DNA from: Streptomyces sp. NBC_00425
GTDB taxonomy: Bacteria > Actinomycetota > Actinomycetes > Streptomycetales > Streptomycetaceae
NCBI RefSeq assembly: GCF_036030735.1
Contig: NZ_CP107928.1
Coordinates: 496,001-560,000, forward strand
Direction of reading: 5' to 3'
Length of the DNA stretch: 64,000 nt
Shown here piece after piece: positions 16,773 through 26,231 of this stretch. Below the pieces are notes generated by a model that saw only the letters and a list, made by a program, of their open reading frames with translations, did no database searches and was not told the origin of the DNA. Position numbers and translations under genes: made by a program. Positions within the stretch are counted from its first letter, which is position 1. Every line of letters begins with the position of its first letter.

Positions 16773-17474
16773 CTAGGAAGAGTGGTAGGCGCTCACCAGC
16801 AGAGTGTCGGCGGTGCGAGGCCCGCCGGTGGTCGCGGGCAGCACGTCGGCAGTGATGTTGGTGAATCCGGCCTCGTCGAGCAGTTTGGTCCACACGTGCT
16901 CTTGAAGGACCCAGCGGCGCATTGTGGTGGTTTCACCGTCCGGTGTCTTCGCCGGGATGTAGGCAGCCACAGCATCGGGCTGGGCAGGTGCCCCGCTCAA
17001 GTAGTGGGCGAGGGTTGCGAACACCAGTCGTCCCCCCGGCCTGAGGGCGGCTGCCGCCGCGGGCAGCAGCTCGCGCGGGTCGGTGAAGTCCACTGCGCCG
17101 AAGACGCTGTACAGCACGTCGTACGAGCCGGTCATCCCCTCCAGGTGGGGCACCGCGCCAGACTGCACGATGCACAGGCGAGGAGCGAGGTGAGCGTAGA
17201 GGTCGGTTGCCACGTCATGCTGGGCGGGCGAGGCGTCGACGGCGACGACCCGGGCCGGCTGATGGTGAACTGCCAGGTGTGCTGCGTGCCGGGCTGCGCC
17301 GGCGCCGAGGTCGCCCACACATCGGCCGGTCAGGTCACCGAGGGCCTCAGGGCCGGGCCCGGCGTCCTGGCCCCAACTCCAGTAGAAGGCGTCGGGAACG
17401 GCTCGGTCAGTGGTGGCGCGGGCGCGACCGTAGTGGTGCCAGAGGTCTGCGGTGCTGGTGGTCACCCAGCCCAT
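16773..17474 (-). CDS. Class I SAM-dependent methyltransferase
   Basis: A 233-residue methyltransferase. Motif I is CVGDLGAGAARHAAHLA and the acidic post-motif is ARVVAVDASPAQ. Motif II/III lies around SYDVLYSVFGAVDFTD and the motif after it is ALRPGGRLVFATL. Domain order and length match small-molecule or rRNA-type methyltransferases of the UbiE/Methyltransf_25 group. The substrate is unknown. It starts at ATG 17474 and is apparently a single gene. Confidence 0.85.
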   Translation of the reverse strand: MGWVTTSTADLWHHYGRARATTDRAVPDAFYWSWGQDAGPGPEALGDLTGRCVGDLGAGAARHAAHLAVHHQPARVVAVDASPAQHDVATDLYAHLAPRLCIVQSGAVPHLEGMTGSYDVLYSVFGAVDFTDPRELLPAAAAALRPGGRLVFATLAHYLSGAPAQPDAVAAYIPAKTPDGETTTMRRWVLQEHVWTKLLDEAGFTNITADVLPATTGGPRTADTLLVSAYHSS

Positions 17475-17584
17475 CCTGGCGGCCGCGGCCGCGCCGCGGA
17501 CCGGTTCGCTGAAATCTCACCCGGGCGTGCTCTCAGGCCCCCGCCGTATGGCCGGCGCCCAAGGAGCTCGCCGTTGCGGCGCGG

Positions 17585-18055
17585 TCAGTGCGAGTCGTTG
17601 CCGGGGTGGCACGGGCCGCAGTCGGCGGCGTCCGTCCACAACGGCAGGTCGACCTCCCAGCCGTCGGCGGCGACGATGTGGGCCGTCTTCACAACGGAGC
17701 CGTCGTTCTTCATGTCCACCTTGGGCACGTGGTGCAAGAACTCGCCGTCGTTGAACTTCTCGCACAGCTCGGCGTACGCGACGGTGTCCAGGATGACCGC
17801 GTGAACGCCGATATCGACGAGCTTGCTGGGCGCAAGCCCCAGCCCCTCGCCCCGGTGGTTCATCGCAGTCAGCAGGTAGGCGTAGCCCTGGCCGAGGACC
17901 CGAGCGGCCATGACCGAGTCGTAGGGGTAGTCCCGCATGAGGAGCCCGACCTGCTTGTCCCACAGGTCGGCCGGCACAGCATCGCGCGCGCAGCGGACCG
18001 GACCGGTCGTCGGGTCGGCGGCCGGAGGGGATGCTACAGCGGCAGTGTCTGCCAT
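17585..18055 (-). CDS. Conserved-looking hypothetical, partner of divergent regulator
   Basis: A 156-residue soluble protein. MADTAAVASPPAADPTTGPV leads into an alpha-helical body (VMAARVLGQGYAYLLTAMNH; VHAVILDTVAYAELCEKFN). The C-terminus is rich in Cys/His/Trp (LPLWTDAADCGPCHPGNDSH). The ATG at 18055 has GGAGG seven bases upstream. It is divergent from the XRE-TPR regulator at 18244, with a shared 188-bp promoter region, so it is a likely target of that regulator. The function is unknown. Confidence 0.65.
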   Translation of the reverse strand: MADTAAVASPPAADPTTGPVRCARDAVPADLWDKQVGLLMRDYPYDSVMAARVLGQGYAYLLTAMNHRGEGLGLAPSKLVDIGVHAVILDTVAYAELCEKFNDGEFLHHVPKVDMKNDGSVVKTAHIVAADGWEVDLPLWTDAADCGPCHPGNDSH

Positions 18056-18243
18056 GGTGTGCCTCCGATGGACGGTGCCCCGCGGCGCGGGGCGGTGACC
18101 CCAGCACACCGCGCCGCGCGGCTGTGCGGCACTCAAGTCTTCATCTGTGCAAGGTGTTTGCATGTTGCGCAAGCGGCCTCGACGAGCCCGGCCGCTGCCC
18201 GTAGCGTGGAGGACCCCCTGTCTGTGCGGTGTGGGAGGGACGC

Positions 18244-19536
18244 GTGCCCGTTGACCCGCTCTGGAACAGCACGACAGCCCGGCAATTAGCCGCGCAGCGA
18301 CGCCCCGGCGCGCTCATTCGGCTCGGACGCCAGCACCACTGCTGGACGCTGGCCGTGCTCGCTGACCGGATCGGCTGCTCGCCCGCTACCGTGTCCCGTT
18401 TGGAGCGCCGCACCCAGATCGCCGACCTGGCCTTGGTGCATCGTGCCGCTCGGGAAGTAGGCGTGCCCAGACATGTCCTCATGACATCCCTCGCGCCACC
18501 GCCCGCTATGGCAACGACGGCCACTAGAGTGACGGCCAGTCAGCGTGACGCCGAGGAGGACCCCATGCGCCGCCGTACGCTGCTCGCCGCCACGGCGGCC
18601 GCAGGCCCCGCCGCCCTGTTGATGGGCCTGGACGACGCTCTGGCCGACACCCCCGCCCCGTCTGATGCAGGGCCGCTGAACGGCCGTCTGACGGGCGCCC
18701 GCGCTCTGTATGACCGGGGCGCGCACGCACGGCTCCTGGCCGCACTGCCCGCCCTCATCGCCGACGCGCATCAAGGCGCCGTCTCCCGCCGCAGTCTCGA
18801 CCAGGCCCGGCTGTCCGCCGTGTACAGCCTCGCCTCCGCCGTGCTCATCAAGCTCGGCTCCTACGACCGCGCCCGGCTCACCGCGGACCGTGCCCGTACC
18901 TGGGCCGAGATCTCCGGCTCCCCGCTCGCAGCTGCGGCCGCGGCACGGGAATTGGCCATCGTGCTGCGCCACCAGGACCAGCACGGCGCCGCGCAGCGCC
19001 TGATGACCTCGGTGACCGACGACCTCGAGACGAGCGGGCTGCGCACCGACGCCACTGCCGCCGCCTACGCACAGATGCTGTGCACCCTGGCCTACACCGC
19101 CGCCCGGGCCGGGCAGCGCACCGAGGCCCTGGCGATGGCCGAGGAGGCCCGCCGCGCCGCCTGCCGACTGCCCCAGGCCGCTCCACCCGGCCGGCTGTTC
19201 GCCATCAGCCCGGCCGCTGTCGACCTGTATGCGGTCGGCGTGCACTGGGCACTCGGCGACGCCGGCGCCGCCCTGAACGCCGGGAAGAACCTTCGGCCCG
19301 AGCAGTTCCCGACCGCCGAGCGCAAGGCCCGCCTGGGTACCGACATGGCGCGCGCCTGGTGGGCCTGGCAGCGGCCGGAGCAGGCCGCCCGCGCACTGCT
19401 GGACGCCTACCGGGCCAGCCCCGGCGAAGTCCGTGACCGCCCCGCGATCCGCCGCATCGTCACCGAGCTCACCGAGCGACACCCCCGGACCAGCGGCGTA
19501 CGCGAACTGCACGCCGCAGTGACACGGACCATCTGA
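18244..19536 (+). CDS. XRE-HTH regulator with TPR-like C-terminal domain
   Basis: About 430 residues. An N-terminal HTH (LAVLADRIGCSPATVSRLER) is followed by a linker holding RRRTLLAATAAAGPAALLMG, a stretch common in this Streptomyces family. A long alpha-helical TPR-like region follows (YDRARLTADRARTWAEISGS; AGQRTEALAMAEEARRA). Proteins of this build often sense peptides or small signals. The GTG at 18244 is preferred, with GGAGGG six bases upstream, over a GTG at 18229. It is divergently transcribed from the gene at 17585-18055. Confidence 0.82.
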   Translation: MPVDPLWNSTTARQLAAQRRPGALIRLGRQHHCWTLAVLADRIGCSPATVSRLERRTQIADLALVHRAAREVGVPRHVLMTSLAPPPAMATTATRVTASQRDAEEDPMRRRTLLAATAAAGPAALLMGLDDALADTPAPSDAGPLNGRLTGARALYDRGAHARLLAALPALIADAHQGAVSRRSLDQARLSAVYSLASAVLIKLGSYDRARLTADRARTWAEISGSPLAAAAAARELAIVLRHQDQHGAAQRLMTSVTDDLETSGLRTDATAAAYAQMLCTLAYTAARAGQRTEALAMAEEARRAACRLPQAAPPGRLFAISPAAVDLYAVGVHWALGDAGAALNAGKNLRPEQFPTAERKARLGTDMARAWWAWQRPEQAARALLDAYRASPGEVRDRPAIRRIVTELTERHPRTSGVRELHAAVTRTI

Positions 19537-19708
19537 CGCCCATGCGGCGGCACGGGCGCCCAGCCCCACAGGGTCCGGGACGCTGCGCTTGAGCGCCTTC
19601 TGCCTGCGGCAGTGCTGCCACTTCCTCCAGCAGGCGCGGTCCCACTTGGTGCCGCGCGGCAGTGCGGGCATATTCGGCCGCGGGCTCACAGCCGACGGAC
19701 AGCCCGAA

Positions 19709-19861
19709 TCACAGCGCGCTCGCTTTGAGCAGGCGCAGCGTGCTGCCGACGATCCAGAGCCCGCCTTTGTCCTCGCGGATGCCCTGCCACACCAGCCAGG
19801 CCCCGCCGATCTCGAACAGGGCGGCGACAACGAACAGGGCAACACAGCGAGCGACGGCCAT
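19709..19861 (-). pseudogene. ynfA: Truncated YnfA/UPF0060-type membrane protein
   Basis: [20 protein letters not shown] followed by [19 protein letters not shown] is the N-terminal half of a YnfA-family four-helix membrane protein. After [12 protein letters not shown] a TGA ends the frame at about 50 of the usual 110 residues, so the last two helices are lost. Confidence 0.65.
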
Positions 19862-19871
19862 ATCGGGTGAC

Positions 19872-19994
19872 CTACAAGCCGGCCGTCTCGGTGATCTTCA
19901 GCAGGTCCTTGGAGCGGCGGCGCCGGCCAAGCCACCAAGGGCCGGCGGCAAGCACGGCCAGGACGACGGCGAGGGCGGGCAGCCAGCCCACCAT
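19872..19994 (-). CDS. 40-residue single-pass membrane peptide
   Basis: [20 protein letters not shown] then [20 protein letters not shown]: one hydrophobic helix followed by a basic cytosolic tail. It ends 11 bases before the YnfA-like start. Upstream, another hydrophobic stretch (LACCALSVLITAGVVG) sits in a different frame, so this may be the end of a frameshifted two-helix protein. Confidence 0.4.
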   Translation of the reverse strand: MVGWLPALAVVLAVLAAGPWWLGRRRRSKDLLKITETAGL

Positions 19995-20578
19995 CGCCCC
20001 AGCTCCGGCCCCACGACACCCGCCGTGATCAGAACCGACAGCGCGCAGCACGCCAACCAGGCTCCCGAGCGTCTTCGGGGCGCGCGCCCAGGGCGGGGGC
20101 AGCGGCAGAGTCCGGCATGGCGGTTCTCCTCGGCGAGGTCGTCAAAGGGGATGGGGCAGCAGGTGTGGGACGCGCAGACAGTGGCGACGATCATACGAAT
20201 CCACCGTCCCCCGCCGCGCCGGCACCGCAGTAACGGCCCCGCTCGTTGCAGGGGCGCGCGCTGGCTTCGGCGGCAGGAGCGGGGGCCGCGGAGGCCCAAG
20301 CGATCTTCTGAACGCCTTCCTGCTTCGTCAGGCCGGGCTCAGGAAGAGCTCTCCCGCGAACGAGGCGATCCGGTGAGCGTCTGCCGGATCGCCTCCCCGT
20401 CGGGCGTCCGTCCCTTGAACCGCTCCTGGGCCGCAGGTGCGGGGCCGACCGGCGCTACCGTCCGGTGGCTTTATTCGTGAGTTTGGGTTCTGGCACAGCT
20501 TCCGTGCTCGATGACGCTCCGTGGCCTGTATCCGTCGGTGAAGCGGCCATCCTGCGGCAGGCGCGACATGATGCGGTC
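19995..20578. other. Intergenic, mostly unassigned
   Basis: Contains the possible upstream part of the small membrane gene (minus strand, about 20010-20194). Otherwise I see no gene. Confidence 0.4.
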
Positions 20579-20968
20579 ATGCGGAACCAGCCTGTACTTG
20601 TTTTTGATGGGGATTGCAGCTTTTGCTCTACGTCGGTGAGGTTCGCTGAGCGACGCCTACAGCCTCGTTGCCAGACCATTCCTTGGCAGTTCGCGGACTT
20701 GGAAGCTCTTGGTGTCACCTCAGCACGAGCCGAGCATGAAGTTTTGTGGGTGACTCCCAGAGGCGTTGTGTATGGAGGCGCTCAGGCTGTCGCGAAGGCG
20801 CTCTTGAGCGCGGGGGGAGGATGGGCGCTGGCGGGTGCGTTGCTCATGCTGCCTCCCATACGGTGGGTTGCCCACGGTGTGTATCGACTCGTCGCGAACA
20901 ATCGTCACCGCATGCCAGGAGGTACCGCGGCATGCGCTCTGCCCAACCGTCGAGCGGTTGGGCTGTAG
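20579..20968 (+). CDS. DCC-family thiol-disulfide oxidoreductase-like protein (DUF393)
   Basis: A 129-residue protein starting MRNQPVLVFDGDCSFCSTSV. The VFDGDCSFC motif defines the DCC family; its CxxC would be the redox pair, with the first Cys in DGDC. A later hydrophobic helix (WALAGALLMLPPIRWVAHGV) and C-terminal RLVANNRHRMPGG match full-length members. Codon use is slightly less GC-biased than the neighbours. It is intact and stands alone. Confidence 0.85.
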   Translation: MRNQPVLVFDGDCSFCSTSVRFAERRLQPRCQTIPWQFADLEALGVTSARAEHEVLWVTPRGVVYGGAQAVAKALLSAGGGWALAGALLMLPPIRWVAHGVYRLVANNRHRMPGGTAACALPNRRAVGL

Positions 20969-20986
20969 CCGAACTTCCCAGCACTG

Positions 20987-21537
20987 TCAGGACGGCAGGA
21001 CACGTTTGCGGAGCAGGGCGAAACCTGCACGGCCGAACATGGCGCTTGAGCATCTTGATCCGGTTGACATGGCCTTCGACAGGACCCGAGTTCCAGGGCA
21101 GGGTCGGGCCGGCGATGACGGCATCACGGTCGCGGTCGATGCCTGCGGCGAGGGTATGGAGGCTGGGTAGATCGTCCTGTCGGACGGCGTCGAGCCAGTC
21201 CGGCAGCCGCTCGCCCTGTCGACCGGTGAGCATGGTCGCGAAGGACCGGACGTGCCCGGTGAGGGCATCGAGTTCGGGGCAGTGCGTCCGAACGGCCTTG
21301 AGGTGAAGTTGCTCGGTCTCGATGAGGGTGTCCGGATGGCGGAGGATCCATCCGGCGACGGTCCGGGACGAGGGCGGCCGGGCGGTCACCGGCCGTCGTG
21401 CGGTGCGCTTATCGTGCAGGTAGGCGCGAACGCGCTGGTAGCTTCCCTTGTAGCCGAGTGGCACGATCTCCTCCCGCAGCTTCCACGCGTTGGTGCAGCC
21501 CTCGTTCCAACGGTCGTCCAGGTGGACTTGTAGTCAT
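20987..21537 (-). mobile_element. ISL3-family transposase remnant
   Basis: C-terminal third of an ISL3 transposase. DDRWNEGCTNAWKLREEIV leads into LGYKGSYQRVRAYLHDKR. The acidic DDE-domain end PWNSGPVEGHVNRIKMLKR follows, then after a one-base shift MFGRAGFALLRKRVLPS*. A TGA and a second frame slip mark the 5' break at about 21535. It is not functional. Confidence 0.75.
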
Positions 21538-21845
21538 CTCTCGGCGGACATGGACCAATACGGAGCAGCGCTCTGCTGGACCCTCGCACTGTTCGCCTTG
21601 GCCTGGGCCCCACCCCGCGAGACCGCACAAGCCCCCGGGACTTCCACAGCTGGGTCATCGACGCCTTCTTCACCGCCGCGGACCCTCCCCAAGGACACAC
21701 CCTCAGCCCCTGAACACCACCGCCCTGTGGCCAGCGGCCAGGCATGCCGGCCCCCGCGCAGGCCGGTTCGGGGCCGCGTCGTTCGCCCACCCTGAGCACA
21801 CGGCCGGGCACATCGTTCTTGGCGGGCAGCAGGGCCCGGTGGCCG
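21538..21845. other. Intergenic, no gene
   Basis: Low-information GC-rich sequence between the ISL3 remnant and the nuclease-like gene. Nothing recognised. Confidence 0.45.
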
Positions 21846-22325
21846 TCATGCCGCAGCCGCTGCGCCGGCCGATCCGAAGACCTCGTCGAAGTGGTGCGCC
21901 TGCTCTGTGCGTACGAGGTGGAAGGCCCCGCTGCGGTGGCGCAGGGCGTGGGCGGTGTAGTGGACCACCTCGGCGGGGGTGAAGACCTTCAGGTCGCCGA
22001 AGACGTAGTACAGCGGAGTCGGGGCGTGGGCCGCGGTGAAGAAGAGGCCGGCGCTCACGGTGTCGGCGCTGACGGCGTAGCGGTCGGTGTCGGTGCTGGG
22101 CATGCGGTCTTTGGCGTCGATGGTGATCAGGTCGGCGCCGCGGGCGGCGATGAGGTCGGGGAAGTGCCGCAGGGCGGAGCGGGTCCGGCGCAGGGCTTCG
22201 CGTACGGCGGGCGGGTAGGTGCCCTGTCCGCAGGGCTGGACGGTCCAGCCGCGGGCGCGCAGCGCGGCTGCCACCCGACGTTCGTGCATGTCGCCTATCG
22301 CCTGGCGGTCCTGCCATTGCGTCAC
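21846..22325 (-). CDS. PD-(D/E)XK nuclease-like protein
   Basis: A 159-residue protein. An N-terminal helix with a conserved-type Glu ([20 protein letters not shown]) is followed by [20 protein letters not shown]. The PD-x(n)-D-x-K arrangement is the catalytic core pattern of Holliday-junction/restriction-type nucleases. The GTG at 22325 has AAGGGGA upstream; ATG 22289 is an alternative. It is head-to-head with the zinc-finger gene and next to a large helicase, which suggests a joint DNA-processing role. The nuclease assignment is inferred from motif spacing. Confidence 0.6.
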   Translation of the reverse strand: MTQWQDRQAIGDMHERRVAAALRARGWTVQPCGQGTYPPAVREALRRTRSALRHFPDLIAARGADLITIDAKDRMPSTDTDRYAVSADTVSAGLFFTAAHAPTPLYYVFGDLKVFTPAEVVHYTAHALRHRSGAFHLVRTEQAHHFDEVFGSAGAAAAA

Positions 22326-22336
22326 CCTGGTTCCCC

Positions 22337-22747
22337 TTGCGCGAGCTCGTCCTGGAATTCAGGATCACCCACCTGGAGAGTGAGCTGAACGCGGCGCTGA
22401 AGCCGTTCAGCATCGGCATCGGCAGCCTGGACGACCGCTACCCCACCATCCTCTCGGTCGTCTTCCTGCAGCTGTACAACCACCTCGCCGAGGACGCCAC
22501 GATCCGCGAGTGCGCCAACGAGACCTGCCGCCGCAGCTTCGTGCGCCAGCGCGGCCGCGCCGAGTACGGGCAGAACCGCACCAGCGGCATCAAGTACTGC
22601 ACCCGCGAATGCGCCCGCGCCCAGGCCCAGCGCGAACTGCGCCGACGCCGCAGGCAGCAGACTCCCCCGCTCCAGCAGCCGCCGTCCCAGAGTCCGGAGC
22701 CGCGGGACAGCCCGGAGCCTGCCGGCCAGGCGGGGGATGCGTCGTGA
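22337..22747 (+). CDS. Zinc-finger protein, probably lacking its N-terminus
   Basis: The segment [20 protein letters not shown] followed by [20 protein letters not shown] forms a CxxxxC...CxxxC zinc ribbon of CGNR-like type with a basic tail. The region before it ([36 protein letters not shown]) is helical. No good start is visible. The TTG at 22337 sits against the start of the divergent nuclease gene, so the 5' part may have been removed. The stop overlaps the helicase GTG (GTGA), implying coupled translation. Confidence 0.6.
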   Translation: MRELVLEFRITHLESELNAALKPFSIGIGSLDDRYPTILSVVFLQLYNHLAEDATIRECANETCRRSFVRQRGRAEYGQNRTSGIKYCTRECARAQAQRELRRRRRQQTPPLQQPPSQSPEPRDSPEPAGQAGDAS

Positions 22748-25383
22748 TCAGTCTTCGGGAACACCAGGCGCAGGCCGTCTCGCGAATCCGCGCGTGGGCG
22801 GGATTTCCCGTACGGTCGTCCACGCCCGCCCAGGGGCTTCGGGCGACGGTGGTCTCCGCGACCGGCTCCGGAAAGACGATCACGGCCGCGTGGGCCGCGC
22901 TGGAGTGCTTTCGTGGCGGGCGGATCCTCGTCATGGTGCCCACGCTCGACCTGCTCGTGCAGACCGCCCAGGCGTGGCGCAGCGTGGGCCACCACGCGCC
23001 GATGGCCGCGGTGTGCTCGCTGGAGAAGGACGAGGTCCTGGAGCAGCTCGGCGTGCGGACGACCACCCACCCGATCCAGCTGGCGCTGTGGGCGGGGCAC
23101 GGGCCGGTGGTCGTGTTCGCGACGTACGCCTCCCTCGTGGACCGTGAGGATCCCGAGGACGTCACGGGCCGGGCGAAGGTGCGGGGGCCGCTGGAGGCCG
23201 CTCTGGCGGGCGGGGAGCGGCTGTACGGGCAGACGATGGACGGCTTCGACCTCGCCGTCGTCGACGAAGCCCACGCAACCGCCGGTGATCTCGGGCGGCC
23301 GTGGGCGGCGATCCACGACAACACCCGCATCCCGGCCGACTTCCGGCTTTACCTGACCGCGACCCCGCGCATCCTCGCCTCCCCCCGCCCGCAGAAGGGC
23401 GCGGACGGCCAGGAGTTGGAGATCGCGACCATGGCGTCCGACCCGGACGGCCCCTACGGCGCGTGGCTGTTCGAGCTCGGGCTGTCGGAGGCGATCGAGC
23501 GGGGCATCCTCGCCGGGTTCGAGATCGACGTCCTGGAGATCCACGATCCCTCCCCCGTCCTTGCGGAATCGGAGGAGGCGCAGCGGGGCCGGCGCCTGGC
23601 GCTGCTGCAGACCGCGCTCCTGGAGCACGCCGCCGCGCGCAACCTGCGCACCGTCATGACGTTCCACCAGCGTGTCGAGGAAGCCGCCGCGTTCGCGCAG
23701 AAGATGCCGCAGACGGCAGCGCGACTCTACGAGGCCGAGGTCTCCGACAGGGACCTGGCCGGCGCGGAGACCCTGCCGAAGTCGTCGATCGACGCCGAGT
23801 TCTACGAGCTGGAGGCCGGCCGCCACGTGCCCCCGGACCGCGTGTGGTCGGCATGGCTGTGCGGCGACCACCTCGTCGCCGAACGCCGCGAAGTCCTGCG
23901 CCAGTTCGCAGGCGGCCTCGACGCCGGCAACAGGCGCGTGCACCGGGCGTTCCTGGCCAGCGTGCGGGTCCTGGGCGAGGGCGTCGACATCGTCGGCGAA
24001 CGCGGTGTGGAGGCGATCTGCTTCGCCGACACCCGCGGCTCCCAGGTCGAGATCGTGCAGAACATCGGCCGGGCCCTGCGCCCGAACCCCGACGGCACGG
24101 CCAAGACCGCCAGGATCATCGTGCCCGTCTTCCTGAAGCCCGGCGAAGACCCCGCCGACATGGTCGCCTCCGCCTCGTTCGCCCCCCTCGTAGCCGTCCT
24201 CCAAGACCTGCGTTCGCACTCGGAACGCCTCGTCGAACAGCTCGCCTCACGCGCACTCACCAGCGGCAAACGCAAGATCCACCTCCAGCGCGATGAGGAC
24301 GGGTGGATTGTCGGGGCCGGCGGAGAGGGCGACGGCGATGAGCAGGAGCAGGACGACACCGACGCCGCTGCCGAGTCCGCCCTGCTGCACTTCTCCAGCC
24401 CGCGCGACGCAGCCACGATCGCAGCGTTCCTGCGCACCCGGGTCTACCGGCCCGAATCCCTCGTCTGGCTCGAGGGCTACCAAGCCCTCATCCGCTGGCG
24501 CACCCACCACAAGATCACCGGCCTCCACGCCGTCCCCTACGACGTCGAGACCGAGGTCGGCGTCACCAAGGACTTCCCCCTCGGACGGTGGGTCCACCAA
24601 CAGCGCAAGGCCCTGCGAGCCGGAGAACTCGAGGAGCGGCGCAAGACCCTGCTGGACGCCCCGGAAGCCGGGATGGTCTGGGAACCCGGCGAAGAAGCGT
24701 GGGAGAACAAGCTCGCCGCGCTGCGGTCCTACCGGCGGGCCCTGGGGCACCTCGCCCCACGCCAGGACGCGGTGTGGGGCGAAGACGACGCGATGGTGCC
24801 CATCGGGCAGCACATCGCCAACCTCCGCCGCAACGGCGGCCTGGGCAAAGACCCGGAACGGACAGCACAGCGCGCGCAGCAGCTGGCCGCGATCGACCCG
24901 GACTGGAACTGCCCCTGGCCACTGGACTGGCAACGCCACCACCGCGTACTCGCCGACCTCCCCAACATCGCACCCGGCGTCCTCTTCGAAGGCGACGACC
25001 TCGGACGATGGCTGCAGCGACAGAAGAATCCGGGCACCTGGGCCCAGCTGTCCGAGGAGCAGCAGGAACGGCTGACCAAGCTGGGCGCACAGCCCGTCCA
25101 GGCGCCCGCTCTGGCCCCGGCGGTCCCGCATGCGACGAAGGGCCCGAGCAAGGCGCAGCAGGCGTTCCAGCGCGGACTTACAGCCCTCGCACAGTGGATC
25201 GAACGCGAAGGCGTCCACCGGCCCGTACCCCGCAACCACAGCGAACCGATCACGGTCAACGGCGAGACAGAGCCGGTGGTCGTGAAGCTGGGCGTATGGG
25301 TCTCCAACACCAAATCAAGGCGGGATCGGCTGGACGCCGACCAGCTCGACGCACTACGGAAGCTGGGAGCGGAGTGGGCGTAG
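22744..25383 (+). CDS. DEAD/DEAH-box helicase with C-terminal helicase-associated repeats
   Basis: An 879-residue superfamily 2 helicase. The Walker A motif is SATGSGKT (38-45) and Walker B is VVDEAHA (about 172). Motif III is LYLTATP and motif VI is [10 protein letters not shown]. An acidic linker ([16 protein letters not shown]) separates the motor from about four helicase-associated (HA) repeats of 60-70 residues ([79 protein letters not shown]). This resembles the helicase-like genes near Streptomyces chromosome and linear plasmid ends. The GTG at 22744 overlaps the zinc-finger stop. Confidence 0.88.
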   Translation: MISLREHQAQAVSRIRAWAGFPVRSSTPAQGLRATVVSATGSGKTITAAWAALECFRGGRILVMVPTLDLLVQTAQAWRSVGHHAPMAAVCSLEKDEVLEQLGVRTTTHPIQLALWAGHGPVVVFATYASLVDREDPEDVTGRAKVRGPLEAALAGGERLYGQTMDGFDLAVVDEAHATAGDLGRPWAAIHDNTRIPADFRLYLTATPRILASPRPQKGADGQELEIATMASDPDGPYGAWLFELGLSEAIERGILAGFEIDVLEIHDPSPVLAESEEAQRGRRLALLQTALLEHAAARNLRTVMTFHQRVEEAAAFAQKMPQTAARLYEAEVSDRDLAGAETLPKSSIDAEFYELEAGRHVPPDRVWSAWLCGDHLVAERREVLRQFAGGLDAGNRRVHRAFLASVRVLGEGVDIVGERGVEAICFADTRGSQVEIVQNIGRALRPNPDGTAKTARIIVPVFLKPGEDPADMVASASFAPLVAVLQDLRSHSERLVEQLASRALTSGKRKIHLQRDEDGWIVGAGGEGDGDEQEQDDTDAAAESALLHFSSPRDAATIAAFLRTRVYRPESLVWLEGYQALIRWRTHHKITGLHAVPYDVETEVGVTKDFPLGRWVHQQRKALRAGELEERRKTLLDAPEAGMVWEPGEEAWENKLAALRSYRRALGHLAPRQDAVWGEDDAMVPIGQHIANLRRNGGLGKDPERTAQRAQQLAAIDPDWNCPWPLDWQRHHRVLADLPNIAPGVLFEGDDLGRWLQRQKNPGTWAQLSEEQQERLTKLGAQPVQAPALAPAVPHATKGPSKAQQAFQRGLTALAQWIEREGVHRPVPRNHSEPITVNGETEPVVVKLGVWVSNTKSRRDRLDADQLDALRKLGAEWA

Positions 25384-25965
25384 CAGCCCTGAGTTTGTTT
25401 CCCGCCAAGCCGTGGCTGGTGACCCATGCCGCGTGAGGCCGACTGACGGTGATGGGAGTTGCTGTGAGGCCGACTTGCCGAAGCCAGTAGGGAGCGTGAG
25501 CAGTGCGTGGCGCCCGGGGGCAGGCAGTGGTTCCTGTCCCCAGGCGCGCGGGGCATCCGCGGCAACGGATGTGATTCCCCTCGACGCTGCGGCGTGCTGT
25601 CCGGACCAAGGGAGAACAGGCCGCGTCGCCCGGCTTCGCAGCCAGAAGGCGGCGACTGGATATACCTTCGGTTCGGCGCGTGTGTTGCAACAGCGGCAAC
25701 GTGCTGCCGAATGCCGGCGGACGTTCGCGGACAACTCAGGCTGTGATCTGCGCAGATGTTCGGGGTTGTCCGGCTGGGCTGTCATGGTGGCGGACAACGG
25801 GTGCACAGCGCGGACGCGCCGGCCTCGTGGGCAGTACGCATCCGGAAAACGAGGGCGGGCGATCTGCTGTCGGCCGGGTTGTCCACCTGGAAAAGTGGAC
25901 CACGCGTCGCGAGCGGCAACTCCTGACGCCACCTCAATCATGTCCGGACCAAGGGATCTTTCTTC
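25384..25965. other. Intergenic, with repeated words
   Basis: Contains two copies of tgtccggaccaaggga (about 25600 and 25941) and two of gtgaggccgact (about 25432 and 25468). There is no credible gene. It probably carries the promoter of the small membrane gene. Confidence 0.45.
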
Positions 25966-26139
25966 ATGCACATGTGCCGCATTCACCTGCCCAAAGGCAG
26001 CAGCGTGGACCTTCCCGGCTACCTCCCGGTGATCGTCATCGTCGTCGTCCTCGTCCTTCTCGGTTACGACATCAGCGCAGCCATCGCCGCGGTGATCGCC
26101 GCGGGCGCCGCTGCCCGGGAACTCGGGCGCACAGCCTGA
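25966..26139 (+). CDS. 57-residue membrane protein
   Basis: Reads MHMCRIHLPKGSSVDLPGYL then PVIVIVVVLVLLGYDISAAI. A hydrophobic helix runs from about residue 19 to 33, and a second Ala/Ile-rich stretch reaches ARELGRTA*. An ATG at 25972 is an alternative. AAGGGAT lies upstream. It sits between the helicase and the three-HTH regulator on the same strand. Confidence 0.55.
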   Translation: MHMCRIHLPKGSSVDLPGYLPVIVIVVVLVLLGYDISAAIAAVIAAGAAARELGRTA

Positions 26140-26231
26140 GCCTTCCCGTCTCGGTCTGATGTCCGCTTCGGCGGTGCCACCGGTAGTGGCACCGCCGCTT
26201 GTCGCATACCGGGAAAGGGGTGCGGCCATCC